Position numbers and translations under genes: made by a program. A DNA stretch of 13,126 nucleotides. Origin: Bacillota bacterium. Its GTDB lineage: Bacteria > Bacillota > Bacilli > Paenibacillales > NBRC-103111. The stretch's first letter is position 1. The number at the start of each line of letters is the position of its first letter. The notes under the pieces are model-generated. The model worked only from the letters and a program-made list of their open reading frames with translations, was not told the origin of the DNA and searched no databases. Below, piece after piece: positions 6,666-13,126 of the stretch. The stretch is from assembly GCA_023391955.1 (NCBI GenBank), contig JAEWAA010000528.1:1-13126 (forward strand), given 5' to 3'.

Positions 6666-7358
6666 TTGCAAAAGAATTTCAAAACCATAAGCGGCACAAC
6701 GTTGTTCAAGGGGTTTGCGGAATCCGAGGTGCAGGCGGCTTTGAATTGTCTGGGCGGCACGATCCGGAGCTTTGTGAAGAAGGAAATTATCTTCCGGGCG
6801 GATGAGGTTCTGGATGAAGCGGGGATTATCTTGCAGGGTCAGGTACTGCTGTGCAGGGAGAATATCTCCGGGATGAGGTCGATTTTTTCGGAGCTGGGGC
6901 AGGGGGGAATTATGGGGGAAACGGCTCTTGGCCTGGCCCGGGAGCACAGCGGTTATGAAGCCGTAGCCGGCTCGGATTGCAGCATCCTGTTTATCAAAAT
7001 GAACAAGATTCTGCGTCCCGGCCGTCCGACCTGCCATCTGCGGGGCCGGGTGATTGAGAACATGATGGCTCTGCTGCTGGAGAACAACCGCACGATTTAT
7101 CAGAAGCTGGATTTGGTCTCCCACAAGTCTCTGCGGGACCGGATTCTTCATTATCTGAGCCTGCAGGCCAAGAAGAATAATAACGTCTCCTTCGAAATTC
7201 CCTTCTCCCGCAGCGATCTGGCGGATTATCTGACGGTTGACCGCAGTGCCCTGTCCCGGGAGCTGCAGCGGATGGCCAAGGAGGGGCTGATCCGGTTTTC
7301 CAAAAGCAGCTTTGAGCTCCTGGACCCGGAGGAGCAGCTGAAATTCAGCGATTTCTAG
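6666..7358 (+). CDS. Crp/Fnr-family transcriptional regulator
   Basis: DNA-binding protein of 230 residues. The cyclic-nucleotide-binding-like beta barrel (about 14-110) carries the G-x-x-x-GE element (GGIMGETAL, 80-88). A dimerisation helix follows (about 127-155), then a winged helix (about 178-219) with recognition helix VDRSALSREL. Four Cys are present (28, 63, 105, 123), but there is no N-terminal Cys cluster like that of E. coli FNR, and the cAMP-contacting Arg-Ser pair is not evident; the effector is therefore unknown. The layout resembles a Clostridia/Firmicutes Crp/Fnr group. The start is TTG 6666, with AGGAGG 10 bases upstream; the only nearby ATG (6642) is stopped after six codons. 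The divergent position makes it the probable regulator of the cupin-methyltransferase-importer operon. Confidence 0.88.
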   Translation: MQKNFKTISGTTLFKGFAESEVQAALNCLGGTIRSFVKKEIIFRADEVLDEAGIILQGQVLLCRENISGMRSIFSELGQGGIMGETALGLAREHSGYEAVAGSDCSILFIKMNKILRPGRPTCHLRGRVIENMMALLLENNRTIYQKLDLVSHKSLRDRILHYLSLQAKKNNNVSFEIPFSRSDLADYLTVDRSALSRELQRMAKEGLIRFSKSSFELLDPEEQLKFSDF

Positions 7359-7393
7359 CAGAATGGGTGTGGCCATCCCGAATAAGTGATTGG

Positions 7394-7578
7394 CTAATGA
7401 ATCTGTAACACGCTATTTTGCGGAAATGGGCACAGTAAAAAATCTAACGAATCTATGACACGCTATTGCCCTGTTGGAACGCATTTCGGCGCTCATTCGG
7501 ACAAAATAGCGTGGCTACGATTCGTTAGATTTTAATAAAGCCTATATGCAGCCAAATAGCGATATACAGATTCGTTAG
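7394..7578. repeat. Palindromic repeat element: four copies of a ~27-bp motif in two inverted tandem pairs
   Basis: The motif (CTAACGAATC, a variable centre, then CACGCTATTTTG) occurs forward at 7394-7420 and 7444-7468 and reversed at about 7504-7528 and 7552-7578. Forward copies start exactly 50 bases apart; the ends of the reversed copies are also exactly 50 bases apart. The whole block is an imperfect inverted repeat centred near 7486, able to fold as a long interrupted hairpin. It lies between the 3' ends of the convergent regulator and diguanylate cyclase genes. It resembles dispersed REP/MITE-like intergenic palindromes and contains no transposase. It may also serve as a bidirectional transcription end, since no conventional terminator is obvious here. 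Confidence 0.75.
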
Positions 7579-7617
7579 CGCTTGTGGTGCGGGAGGTTTG
7601 CGGCCTTCCGTTGAGCC

Positions 7618-9234
7618 CTAATGGGCAGAGTGGGCCACAGCTTCCCCATCCGCCACCATGGTCCGGTTCCGACCGCAGCTTTTGGCCCGGTAGAGGGCTG
7701 CATCGGCTTTATCCAGCAACGTTTCCCGGTCCGGGGCATTCAGCGGATAGTTGGCAATCCCGGCGGACACCGTTACCTTGCCGGGAATAGGGGGGCTGCT
7801 CTCCTCCAGAGTGCGTCGGACTCTTTCGGCTATGGCATAGGCATCTCCCAGCTCCGTGCTGGCTAACAGGATGACGAATTCCTCGCCGCCGTAGCGGTGG
7901 CAGACATCCCCCGGACGCAGGGAGGACGAAATAACATGGGCCACATGCTTCAGCACTTCATCTCCAGTGCCGTGGCCGTAGGTGTCATTAACCAGCTTGA
8001 ACTTGTCCACATCCAGGATGATCAGGGAAAAGGGCAGATAGGCTTCCATCCATTGGTTCATGGTATATTCCAGTGATCTGCGGTTCAACAATCCGGTTAA
8101 TGCATCCGTTGCCGCCTCTTGGGTCAGCTGCTCCGTTTGTTTCCGGATATTGCCCGCGGCCAGAAAAACCGCCTTCGCCAGCAGATCGGCCTCGCGGCTC
8201 AGATGGCGTTTGGCCTCCGGAAGCTTCACCGGCTCCCGGCCCATTTGGCTGACGAGATCCGCCAGCTGGGTGAAGGGCTGCGCCAGCCGCCGGGCAATGA
8301 GCACAACTCCGGCCAGCAGGATCAGGAAGGGGATCAGCGAATAGGTGATCAAGGTCCGGAAATGCCCGTACAGCTGATGCCGGATCACCTCCACAGGTGA
8401 AACCATAACCACGCCCCATCCATTGGCCGGAATTGCCGAATACCCCGCCAGCATATCAACGCCATATAGATTGGTTGCTTGCAGCATGCCGCTTTCTTCC
8501 TGTTTGAGCCGCTGCACCACCTTGTTGGCGCTGAGATCCACACCAATCCTCGCTTTGTCCGGATGATACAGCACATGCCCCGAGGCATCCACAATATAAT
8601 AGTAGGAGCCGTAATCATCCGCCTTGTTATTCCCGAATACCTCCGAAATGACATTCTTCTCCTGGAGATACATGGAACCGCTCAGCATGCCCAGATAGGA
8701 GCCGTCCCTGCCCCAGATAGGCTGGTTCACCAGCACGATCAGCCGTTTGCTGTTGGGGGTGGTATAAGGCGCCGAAATGCTGGGCTTCTGCAAAGAGAGC
8801 GCTTCCTGCACCGATGCGGAATTTGCCCGCTCCCCGACCTTGGTGACTCCGGCCGGGTAGGCGTTCAGGATGATCCCGTTGGCCCCCACTACGATCAGGG
8901 AATTGAAGAAATTGCTGCTGTTGTACATATGTCCCAAATCATCATCTATTACTTCAGGCTTCATATTGTTCAGATCGGCAAAAGCGGCGGCATTATACCG
9001 CAGACTGCTGGAAATGGACTGGAACAGGGAGTCCATGGTTTTGGACATCCGTTCGGCACTGGAGAGATTCAGCCTGAGGGTGGTTTCAATCAGGGATTTC
9101 TTTTTGGAATCATACGTGCCCATCAGCAGAATTGTTGAGGTTAATAGAACCACCGATATAACCAAACCGGACAGCAGGGAGGTTAGACTGGGTTTTTTTA
9201 TAAAATGCCGACCGGTTTTTTTCCATCTAAACAA
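7618..9234 (-). CDS. Membrane diguanylate cyclase with dCache-like sensor, HAMP and GGDEF domains
   Basis: Protein of 538 residues that should make c-di-GMP from two GTP. TM1 is about 18-38, an extracellular double-Cache-like region spans about 40-290 (ending NGWGVVMVSP), TM2 is about 293-315, then a HAMP-like linker (316-368) and the GGDEF domain (372-527). Metal-binding Asp408 lies in LDVDKFKLVND and the active loop is RYGGEEF (447-453), both intact. The inhibitory I-site R440-P-G-D443 sits five residues before GGEEF, so product feedback is expected. The start is TTG 9234 with GGGAGGG 8 bases upstream. It appears monocistronic. Cache domains in this setting often bind amino or organic acids; the ligand is unknown. 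Confidence 0.92.
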   Translation of the reverse strand: MFRWKKTGRHFIKKPSLTSLLSGLVISVVLLTSTILLMGTYDSKKKSLIETTLRLNLSSAERMSKTMDSLFQSISSSLRYNAAAFADLNNMKPEVIDDDLGHMYNSSNFFNSLIVVGANGIILNAYPAGVTKVGERANSASVQEALSLQKPSISAPYTTPNSKRLIVLVNQPIWGRDGSYLGMLSGSMYLQEKNVISEVFGNNKADDYGSYYYIVDASGHVLYHPDKARIGVDLSANKVVQRLKQEESGMLQATNLYGVDMLAGYSAIPANGWGVVMVSPVEVIRHQLYGHFRTLITYSLIPFLILLAGVVLIARRLAQPFTQLADLVSQMGREPVKLPEAKRHLSREADLLAKAVFLAAGNIRKQTEQLTQEAATDALTGLLNRRSLEYTMNQWMEAYLPFSLIILDVDKFKLVNDTYGHGTGDEVLKHVAHVISSSLRPGDVCHRYGGEEFVILLASTELGDAYAIAERVRRTLEESSPPIPGKVTVSAGIANYPLNAPDRETLLDKADAALYRAKSCGRNRTMVADGEAVAHSAH

Positions 9235-9708
9235 AACGTTTGCCCTCCCGGATAAACAAATTGATCTCCTATATCATACTACAAATTTCGAGCAGGTTCG
9301 AGCATCTTTAGGCCGGAAGTATCAAGAAATAGAGATAACGGATCCTTCTATGGAAATGGAGATGAAGTAGCCAGATATCCTGCAAGTTATATGGGGAGCT
9401 GTCTGGTCAAAAAACGTCTCGGTCACAAAGTAGACACAATATTAAGAAGTGGAAATGATGTCATAAAACATAACATTATGTCGGTATAAATAGAATGGTG
9501 CGAGAAAAAAATCAGGTTTTGAGACAGATAAAATAAATAAAGATCGAAATTAATCACCTATTATATGTAATTAAATAACTTTATATGTCTATAAAAGATT
9601 TTTTTACTGACAAAAATAATTGACTGTTGTAATATTGTGTAAATATATCTAACATCCATATTATAACAGTTCCTTGATTGCTTGAGGAATAGGTGAAGGT
9701 GATTCTGA
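9235..9708. other. AT-rich divergent intergenic region
   Basis: No gene is supported in these 474 bases. The side near the cyclase has an 8-bp direct repeat TTCGAGCA at 9287 and 9297 (10-bp period) and a possible minus-strand -10 TATGAT (9278-9273). From about 9460 to 9660 the sequence becomes strongly AT-rich with runs of A and T and a repeated TTATATGT. The promoters of both flanking units should lie here. An open frame of about 65 codons ending at 9489 has no credible start or recognisable domain. Confidence 0.45.
9620..9649 (+). promoter_or_regulatory. Candidate promoter of the peptide importer operon
   Basis: TTGACT (9620-9625) matches five of six bases of the sigma-A -35. TATATC (9644-9649) at 18 bases, or ATATAT at 17, could be the -10. 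The first gene starts 60 bases downstream. The AT-rich flank would favour open complex formation or regulator binding. No terminator or riboswitch lies between this site and the gene. Confidence 0.42.
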
Positions 9709-10671
9709 GTGTCCGAAGCGGCATTGGAAGTGAAGGCTTTAAGGACGGTATTAAAGGATAAGAACCGGGAGCTGGCCGTTGTGGACGGAATCGATTTTCA
9801 CATCGGCAAGAATGAAGTTGTTGCTCTTGTCGGAGAATCCGGCTGCGGCAAAAGCATGACCTCCTTATCCATCATGGGACTTCTCCCACGGATCGGCGGG
9901 GTGGATCACGGAGAGATCCGTTTCCAGGGAAGGAATCTCCTGGAGCTTAACCGCAAGGAGATGGCCAAGATAAGAGGGCATCATCTGGCGATGATTTTCC
10001 AAGAGCCTATGACCTCTCTTAACCCCGTTTTGACCATTGGCAAGCAGCTCACCGAAGGAATCCGTCTTCATTTGAGGACGGACCGCAAGGAAGCGGAGGA
10101 CAGGGCGGATCTGTGGCTGAAGAGAGTCGGCTTTCCCGAGCCGGAGAGGATCCGCAGAGAATACGCACACCGGCTGTCAGGCGGCATGCGCCAGAGGGTT
10201 ATGCTGGCTATGGCCATGGCCTGTGAGCCCAAACTGCTGATTGCCGATGAGCCTACTACGGCGCTTGATGTAACGATCCAGGCTCAGGTTCTGGATTTGA
10301 TGCGCAAGCTTCAGGCTGACACAGATATGTCCATGCTTTTCATTACCCATGATCTGGGGGTAGTAGCCGAGATGGCGAACCGGGTTATGGTGATGTATGC
10401 GGGGCAGATCGTGGAGGAAAGTGATGTCAGGACGCTGTTCAAGGCTCCGCTTCATCCTTATACAGTCGGCTTGCTTCAATCCACACCCAAGCTGAAGGGA
10501 ACATCCGGGCCTCTCGTTCCCATTCCCGGCACGGTTCCACCCGCAGGACGGTTTGGGGAGGGGTGCAGGTTTGCTGACCGCTGCCGGATGGCCGCTCCCG
10601 AATGCAGAGCCGCTGTGCCCGAATTCAGGGAAGTGGACAAGGGCCATTTTGTCCGCTGTATCCGCATATGA
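9709..10671 (+). CDS. dppD: Di/oligopeptide ABC importer ATPase, DppD/OppD type
   Basis: Cytoplasmic ATPase of 320 residues. Walker A GESGCGKS (42-49), Q-loop IFQEPMTSLNP, signature LSGGMRQR (156-163), Walker B LLIADEP (176-182) with Glu181, and switch His214 are intact. The C-terminal oligopeptide/nickel transporter extension (HPYTVGLL..., from about 249) carries four Cys (286, 292, 299, 317) in the spacing typical of DppD/OppD, where a 4Fe-4S cluster is reported in some members. The start is GTG 9709, with AAGGTGA about 6 bases upstream. It pairs with the next gene as a heterodimeric ATPase. Nickel and glycoside importers share this fold, so the symbol is by family only. Confidence 0.88.
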   Translation: MSEAALEVKALRTVLKDKNRELAVVDGIDFHIGKNEVVALVGESGCGKSMTSLSIMGLLPRIGGVDHGEIRFQGRNLLELNRKEMAKIRGHHLAMIFQEPMTSLNPVLTIGKQLTEGIRLHLRTDRKEAEDRADLWLKRVGFPEPERIRREYAHRLSGGMRQRVMLAMAMACEPKLLIADEPTTALDVTIQAQVLDLMRKLQADTDMSMLFITHDLGVVAEMANRVMVMYAGQIVEESDVRTLFKAPLHPYTVGLLQSTPKLKGTSGPLVPIPGTVPPAGRFGEGCRFADRCRMAAPECRAAVPEFREVDKGHFVRCIRI

Positions 10672-10693
10672 GAGAGAAGGAGGGCGGAACCAG

Positions 10694-11668
10694 ATGAGCG
10701 CACCGCTGCTTCAGGTAGAAGGAGCCAAGAAGGTTTTTAAGACAGGCGGCAGGCTGAACAAGACCTACATACATGCCGTAAACGGAGTCAGCTTTACGGT
10801 TCAGGCCGGTGAGACATTGGGTATCGTCGGGGAATCCGGCTGCGGAAAGTCAACAGTGGGAAGGCTTATTTTGCGTCTGACAGAATTAACCGAGGGTGAA
10901 ATCCGGTATGAGGGAATGTCCTTAAGCAAGATGAAGCCCAAGGAGCTCCGCAGGTTCCGGCGGCAGCTTCAATGCGTATTCCAGGATCCGTATGCTTCCT
11001 TGAATCCGCGAATGTCCGTGGGCAAGGCTATTGCGGAGCCGATGGTGGTCCACGACAAGATTAGCTGGAAGGAAGCCCTAAGGAAAGCGGAGGACCTGCT
11101 GGTTACCGTCGGTTTGGGGCGGGAGGCTGCAGGATTGTACCCTCATGAATTCTCGGGGGGCCAACGCCAGCGGATTGCCATAGCAAGAGCTCTGGCCCTG
11201 AACCCGAAGCTTATTGTAGCGGATGAGGCTGTATCAGCACTGGACGTTTCCATTCAGGCCCAGATTGTGAATCTGCTAGCGGATTTGCAGCACAGAACCA
11301 ACGTGTCCTATCTGTTCATCTCCCACAACCTGAGTATCGTTCGCCATATCTCGAACCGGGTGGCCGTTATGTATCTGGGCAGGATCGTGGAGCTTGCCGG
11401 TAAGGATTCCTTGTATGACACGCCCAAGCATCCTTACACCCAGGCGCTTCTGTCCTCCGTTCCGGAGCCGGAGGTGGATACCACCAGGGAACGCATTCTC
11501 TTGACGGGTGAGGTGCCCAATGCGGCCCATCCTCCTAGCGGCTGCGCATTTCACCCCCGTTGTCCTTATGTGCAGGCCAGGTGCAGATCGGAAGAACCCG
11601 CATTGAAGGAAGTAGGCAAGGGGCATTACGCCTCCTGTTTTTTCATAGAAAACCATTTATCCAATTGA
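10694..11668 (+). CDS. dppF: Di/oligopeptide ABC importer ATPase, DppF/OppF type
   Basis: Second ATPase, 324 residues. Walker A GESGCGKST (46-54), Q-loop VFQDPYASLNPRMSV, signature FSGGQRQR (153-160), Walker B LIVADEA (173-179) and switch His211 (ISHNLS) are present. The Walker B tail is DEAVSALD, with Ala where DEPVSALD is usual; catalytic Glu178 is kept. The C-terminal domain has four Cys (284, 290, 297, 315). ATG 10694 has GGAGGG about 9 bases upstream and lies 22 bases after the dppD-like stop; the frame stays open further upstream into the preceding gene, but those codons belong to that gene's shadow. The lipoprotein gene starts 13 bases after its stop. Confidence 0.9.
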   Translation: MSAPLLQVEGAKKVFKTGGRLNKTYIHAVNGVSFTVQAGETLGIVGESGCGKSTVGRLILRLTELTEGEIRYEGMSLSKMKPKELRRFRRQLQCVFQDPYASLNPRMSVGKAIAEPMVVHDKISWKEALRKAEDLLVTVGLGREAAGLYPHEFSGGQRQRIAIARALALNPKLIVADEAVSALDVSIQAQIVNLLADLQHRTNVSYLFISHNLSIVRHISNRVAVMYLGRIVELAGKDSLYDTPKHPYTQALLSSVPEPEVDTTRERILLTGEVPNAAHPPSGCAFHPRCPYVQARCRSEEPALKEVGKGHYASCFFIENHLSN

Positions 11669-11681
11669 AAGGGGCAATACC

Positions 11682-13126
11682 ATGTTTCCATTATCCACGA
11701 ACAAAATATCCAAAGCGGCTTTATCCGTCCTCCTGGCGGGAGCAGTGGTATTAAGCGCCTGCTCATCCGACAGCAATGAGAACAGCGATCCAAGCTCATC
11801 CCCGGCAGCAAGCCCTGCCGCATCAGCTGCGGCAACGAAAGCGCCGGCGAAGGAGAAGGTGGATGGGGGAGAACTTGTCACCGCCTATTTGTCGGATCCG
11901 CAAGGCTTTATCCGCTTTTGGGCCACGACCACAACCTCCAGCGAAGTGACGGAATTGGTATTCAGCTATCTGTACAAGGTGAATGAGAAGCAGGATATCG
12001 TGCCTGATCTGGCTACAGGGCTGCCTGTATTTTCAGATGACAAGCTGACTATGACGGTCAAAATCCGCAAGGATGCCAAATTCACCGACGGCACTCCGCT
12101 TACGGCAGATGATGTAGTATTCACGTACAATATAGCCTTAAGTCCGGATTATACCGGTCCTCGGAAGGGAATCTTCTCCGAGCTGAGCAAGGTGGAGAAA
12201 ACCGACGACGAAACCATTGTCTTTACCTTCAAGACCCCTTTTGCCGGCTATATTGATATTATCCCGTACAATATCCTGCCTAAGCATCTTCTGAAGGATG
12301 TTCCGGTCAAGGAGCTGGATAAGTCCGAGTTCTACAAGAAGCCTGTCGGCTCCGGTCCGTATAAGCTGGTGGAATGGAAAACCGGTCAATACCTGACCTT
12401 TGTCCGTAATGACGCCTATTATGCCGGCAAACCTGCCATAGAGAAGATTACCTCCAAGATTGTGCCTGACGCCAACGCGATGATGGCCCAGCTGCAAACC
12501 GGGGAGATTAATGTCATCGGTGTACCGGCTGACCAATTGTCCGTCATCGAGCAATATGTGAAAACCTCCGGCAAGCTTAAGCTGCAAAAAGGTATTGTGA
12601 CCACCACCTATTCCTTTATTGGCTGGAATATGACCAATCCTTTGTTCACTGATAAAAAGGTTCGCCAAGCGCTTACCATGTCCATCGACAGACAGGGGAT
12701 TATCGACGGTGTCGCGGAAGGACAGGGCAAGATCATGCACGGCCAAACCGTTCCTTCCTATTGGAGCTACAGTGATAACCTGCCTAAATTCGCGTTTGAT
12801 GTGGAAAAGGCCAAGAAAACCTTCGAGGAAGCGGGCTGGAAGGACACCAACGGCGACGGTGTTCTGGATAAGGACGGCAAGAAGTTTGAATTCGAAATGC
12901 AAGTTAACCAAGGCAACAAGATCCGTGAAAAGGCGGTTACCGTTATCCAGCAGCAGCTGAAGAAGGTGGGGATTACCGTTAACATCCGGGTGGTAGAGGG
13001 TTCTGCTTTCACGAAGAACTTCCAGGAGAAGAAATTCGAATCCATCTACTATGCATGGAATATCACCGGCGATCCGAACCCGAAGGGGATCTGGCATTCT
13101 GCCGAAATCGAACATGGGTTGAACAC
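11682..13126 (+). CDS. Peptide-binding lipoprotein, ABC transporter family 5 (DppA/OppA type), 3' truncated by window
   Basis: 481 codons are present and no stop occurs before the window ends. The signal sequence has lipobox LSAC with Cys27, followed by a Ser/Pro/Ala/Lys tether (28-60). The SBP family 5 pattern is clear: PDLATGLPVFSDDKLTMTVK, then DGTPLTADDVVFTYN, PVGSGPYKLVEWKTG and KKVRQALTMSIDR. A DTNGDGVLDKDGKKF segment (calcium-loop-like, common in Gram-positive members) follows. AAAGGGG lies about 7 bases before ATG 11682. It delivers peptides or a similar solute to the importer whose ATPases are encoded just upstream; permease genes are expected beyond 13126. Family members also bind nickel, haem or sugars, so the ligand is not certain. 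Confidence 0.9.
   Translation, partial: MFPLSTNKISKAALSVLLAGAVVLSACSSDSNENSDPSSSPAASPAASAAATKAPAKEKVDGGELVTAYLSDPQGFIRFWATTTTSSEVTELVFSYLYKVNEKQDIVPDLATGLPVFSDDKLTMTVKIRKDAKFTDGTPLTADDVVFTYNIALSPDYTGPRKGIFSELSKVEKTDDETIVFTFKTPFAGYIDIIPYNILPKHLLKDVPVKELDKSEFYKKPVGSGPYKLVEWKTGQYLTFVRNDAYYAGKPAIEKITSKIVPDANAMMAQLQTGEINVIGVPADQLSVIEQYVKTSGKLKLQKGIVTTTYSFIGWNMTNPLFTDKKVRQALTMSIDRQGIIDGVAEGQGKIMHGQTVPSYWSYSDNLPKFAFDVEKAKKTFEEAGWKDTNGDGVLDKDGKKFEFEMQVNQGNKIREKAVTVIQQQLKKVGITVNIRVVEGSAFTKNFQEKKFESIYYAWNITGDPNPKGIWHSAEIEHGLN

Noticed and set aside
6666..7358. Oxygen-sensing FNR with a 4Fe-4S cluster
   Set aside because: Cys residues are scattered (28, 63, 105, 123) and do not form the N-terminal cluster seen in E. 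coli FNR; the effector is left open.
6600..7376. Long minus-strand open frame opposite the Crp/Fnr gene
   Set aside because: The plus-strand frame has full Crp/Fnr domains and a Shine-Dalgarno site; the opposite frame has no recognisable motif.
7394..7578. CRISPR array
   Set aside because: Repeats are in opposite orientations, imperfect, only four in number, and no cas genes are nearby.
9285..9489. Short plus-strand open frame (ending KHNIMSV) in the intergenic region
   Set aside because: No credible start codon with a ribosome site, no known domain, and it runs into AT-rich DNA.
12138..13115. 325-codon minus-strand open frame opposite the family 5 lipoprotein
   Set aside because: The plus strand encodes an unmistakable SBP family 5 protein; the antisense frame is a by-product of its codon use.

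Overview
This window looks like chromosomal DNA of a moderately GC-rich Gram-positive bacterium, most likely a Paenibacillus or close relative. The reasons are strong GGAGG-type ribosome sites, several well-supported TTG/GTG starts, two lipobox-bearing ABC binding proteins, and c-di-GMP enzymes of the size and layout common in that group. The assignment is by impression; no search was run.

Layout. Positions 1-1086 (+) hold the last residues of an ABC-2-type permease followed by a one-TM sensor kinase, the end of a transporter/two-component locus. A hairpin at 1085-1129 separates it from a convergent HD-GYP protein (1142-2236, -) whose active site looks degenerate. Positions 2498-6524 (-) are a compact six-gene operon. 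In transcription order it encodes a small cupin, a second cupin, a class I SAM methyltransferase, and a complete SsuABC/TauABC-type ABC importer (lipoprotein, permease, ATPase). A Crp/Fnr-type regulator (6666-7358, +) diverges from it. The 141-bp divergent region contains a good sigma-A promoter, a perfect 8-3-8 inverted repeat that reads as a Fur box, and a perfect 16-bp palindrome just before the regulator's Shine-Dalgarno site.

Positions 7394-7578 carry a four-copy palindromic repeat element. A membrane diguanylate cyclase with a dCache-like sensor follows (7618-9234, -). An AT-rich divergent region (9235-9708) leads into a dipeptide/oligopeptide importer operon (+): DppD-like ATPase, DppF-like ATPase and a family 5 binding lipoprotein that runs off the window at 13126. 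The matching permeases are not in the window.

The most interesting unit is the cupin-cupin-methyltransferase-importer operon with its divergent Crp/Fnr regulator and Fur-like box. I infer an iron- and/or redox-responsive system that imports an unknown small organic compound and possibly methylates it. The substrate cannot be read from the sequence. The degenerate HD-GYP protein and the intact diguanylate cyclase flank this unit, so c-di-GMP signalling is a second theme.
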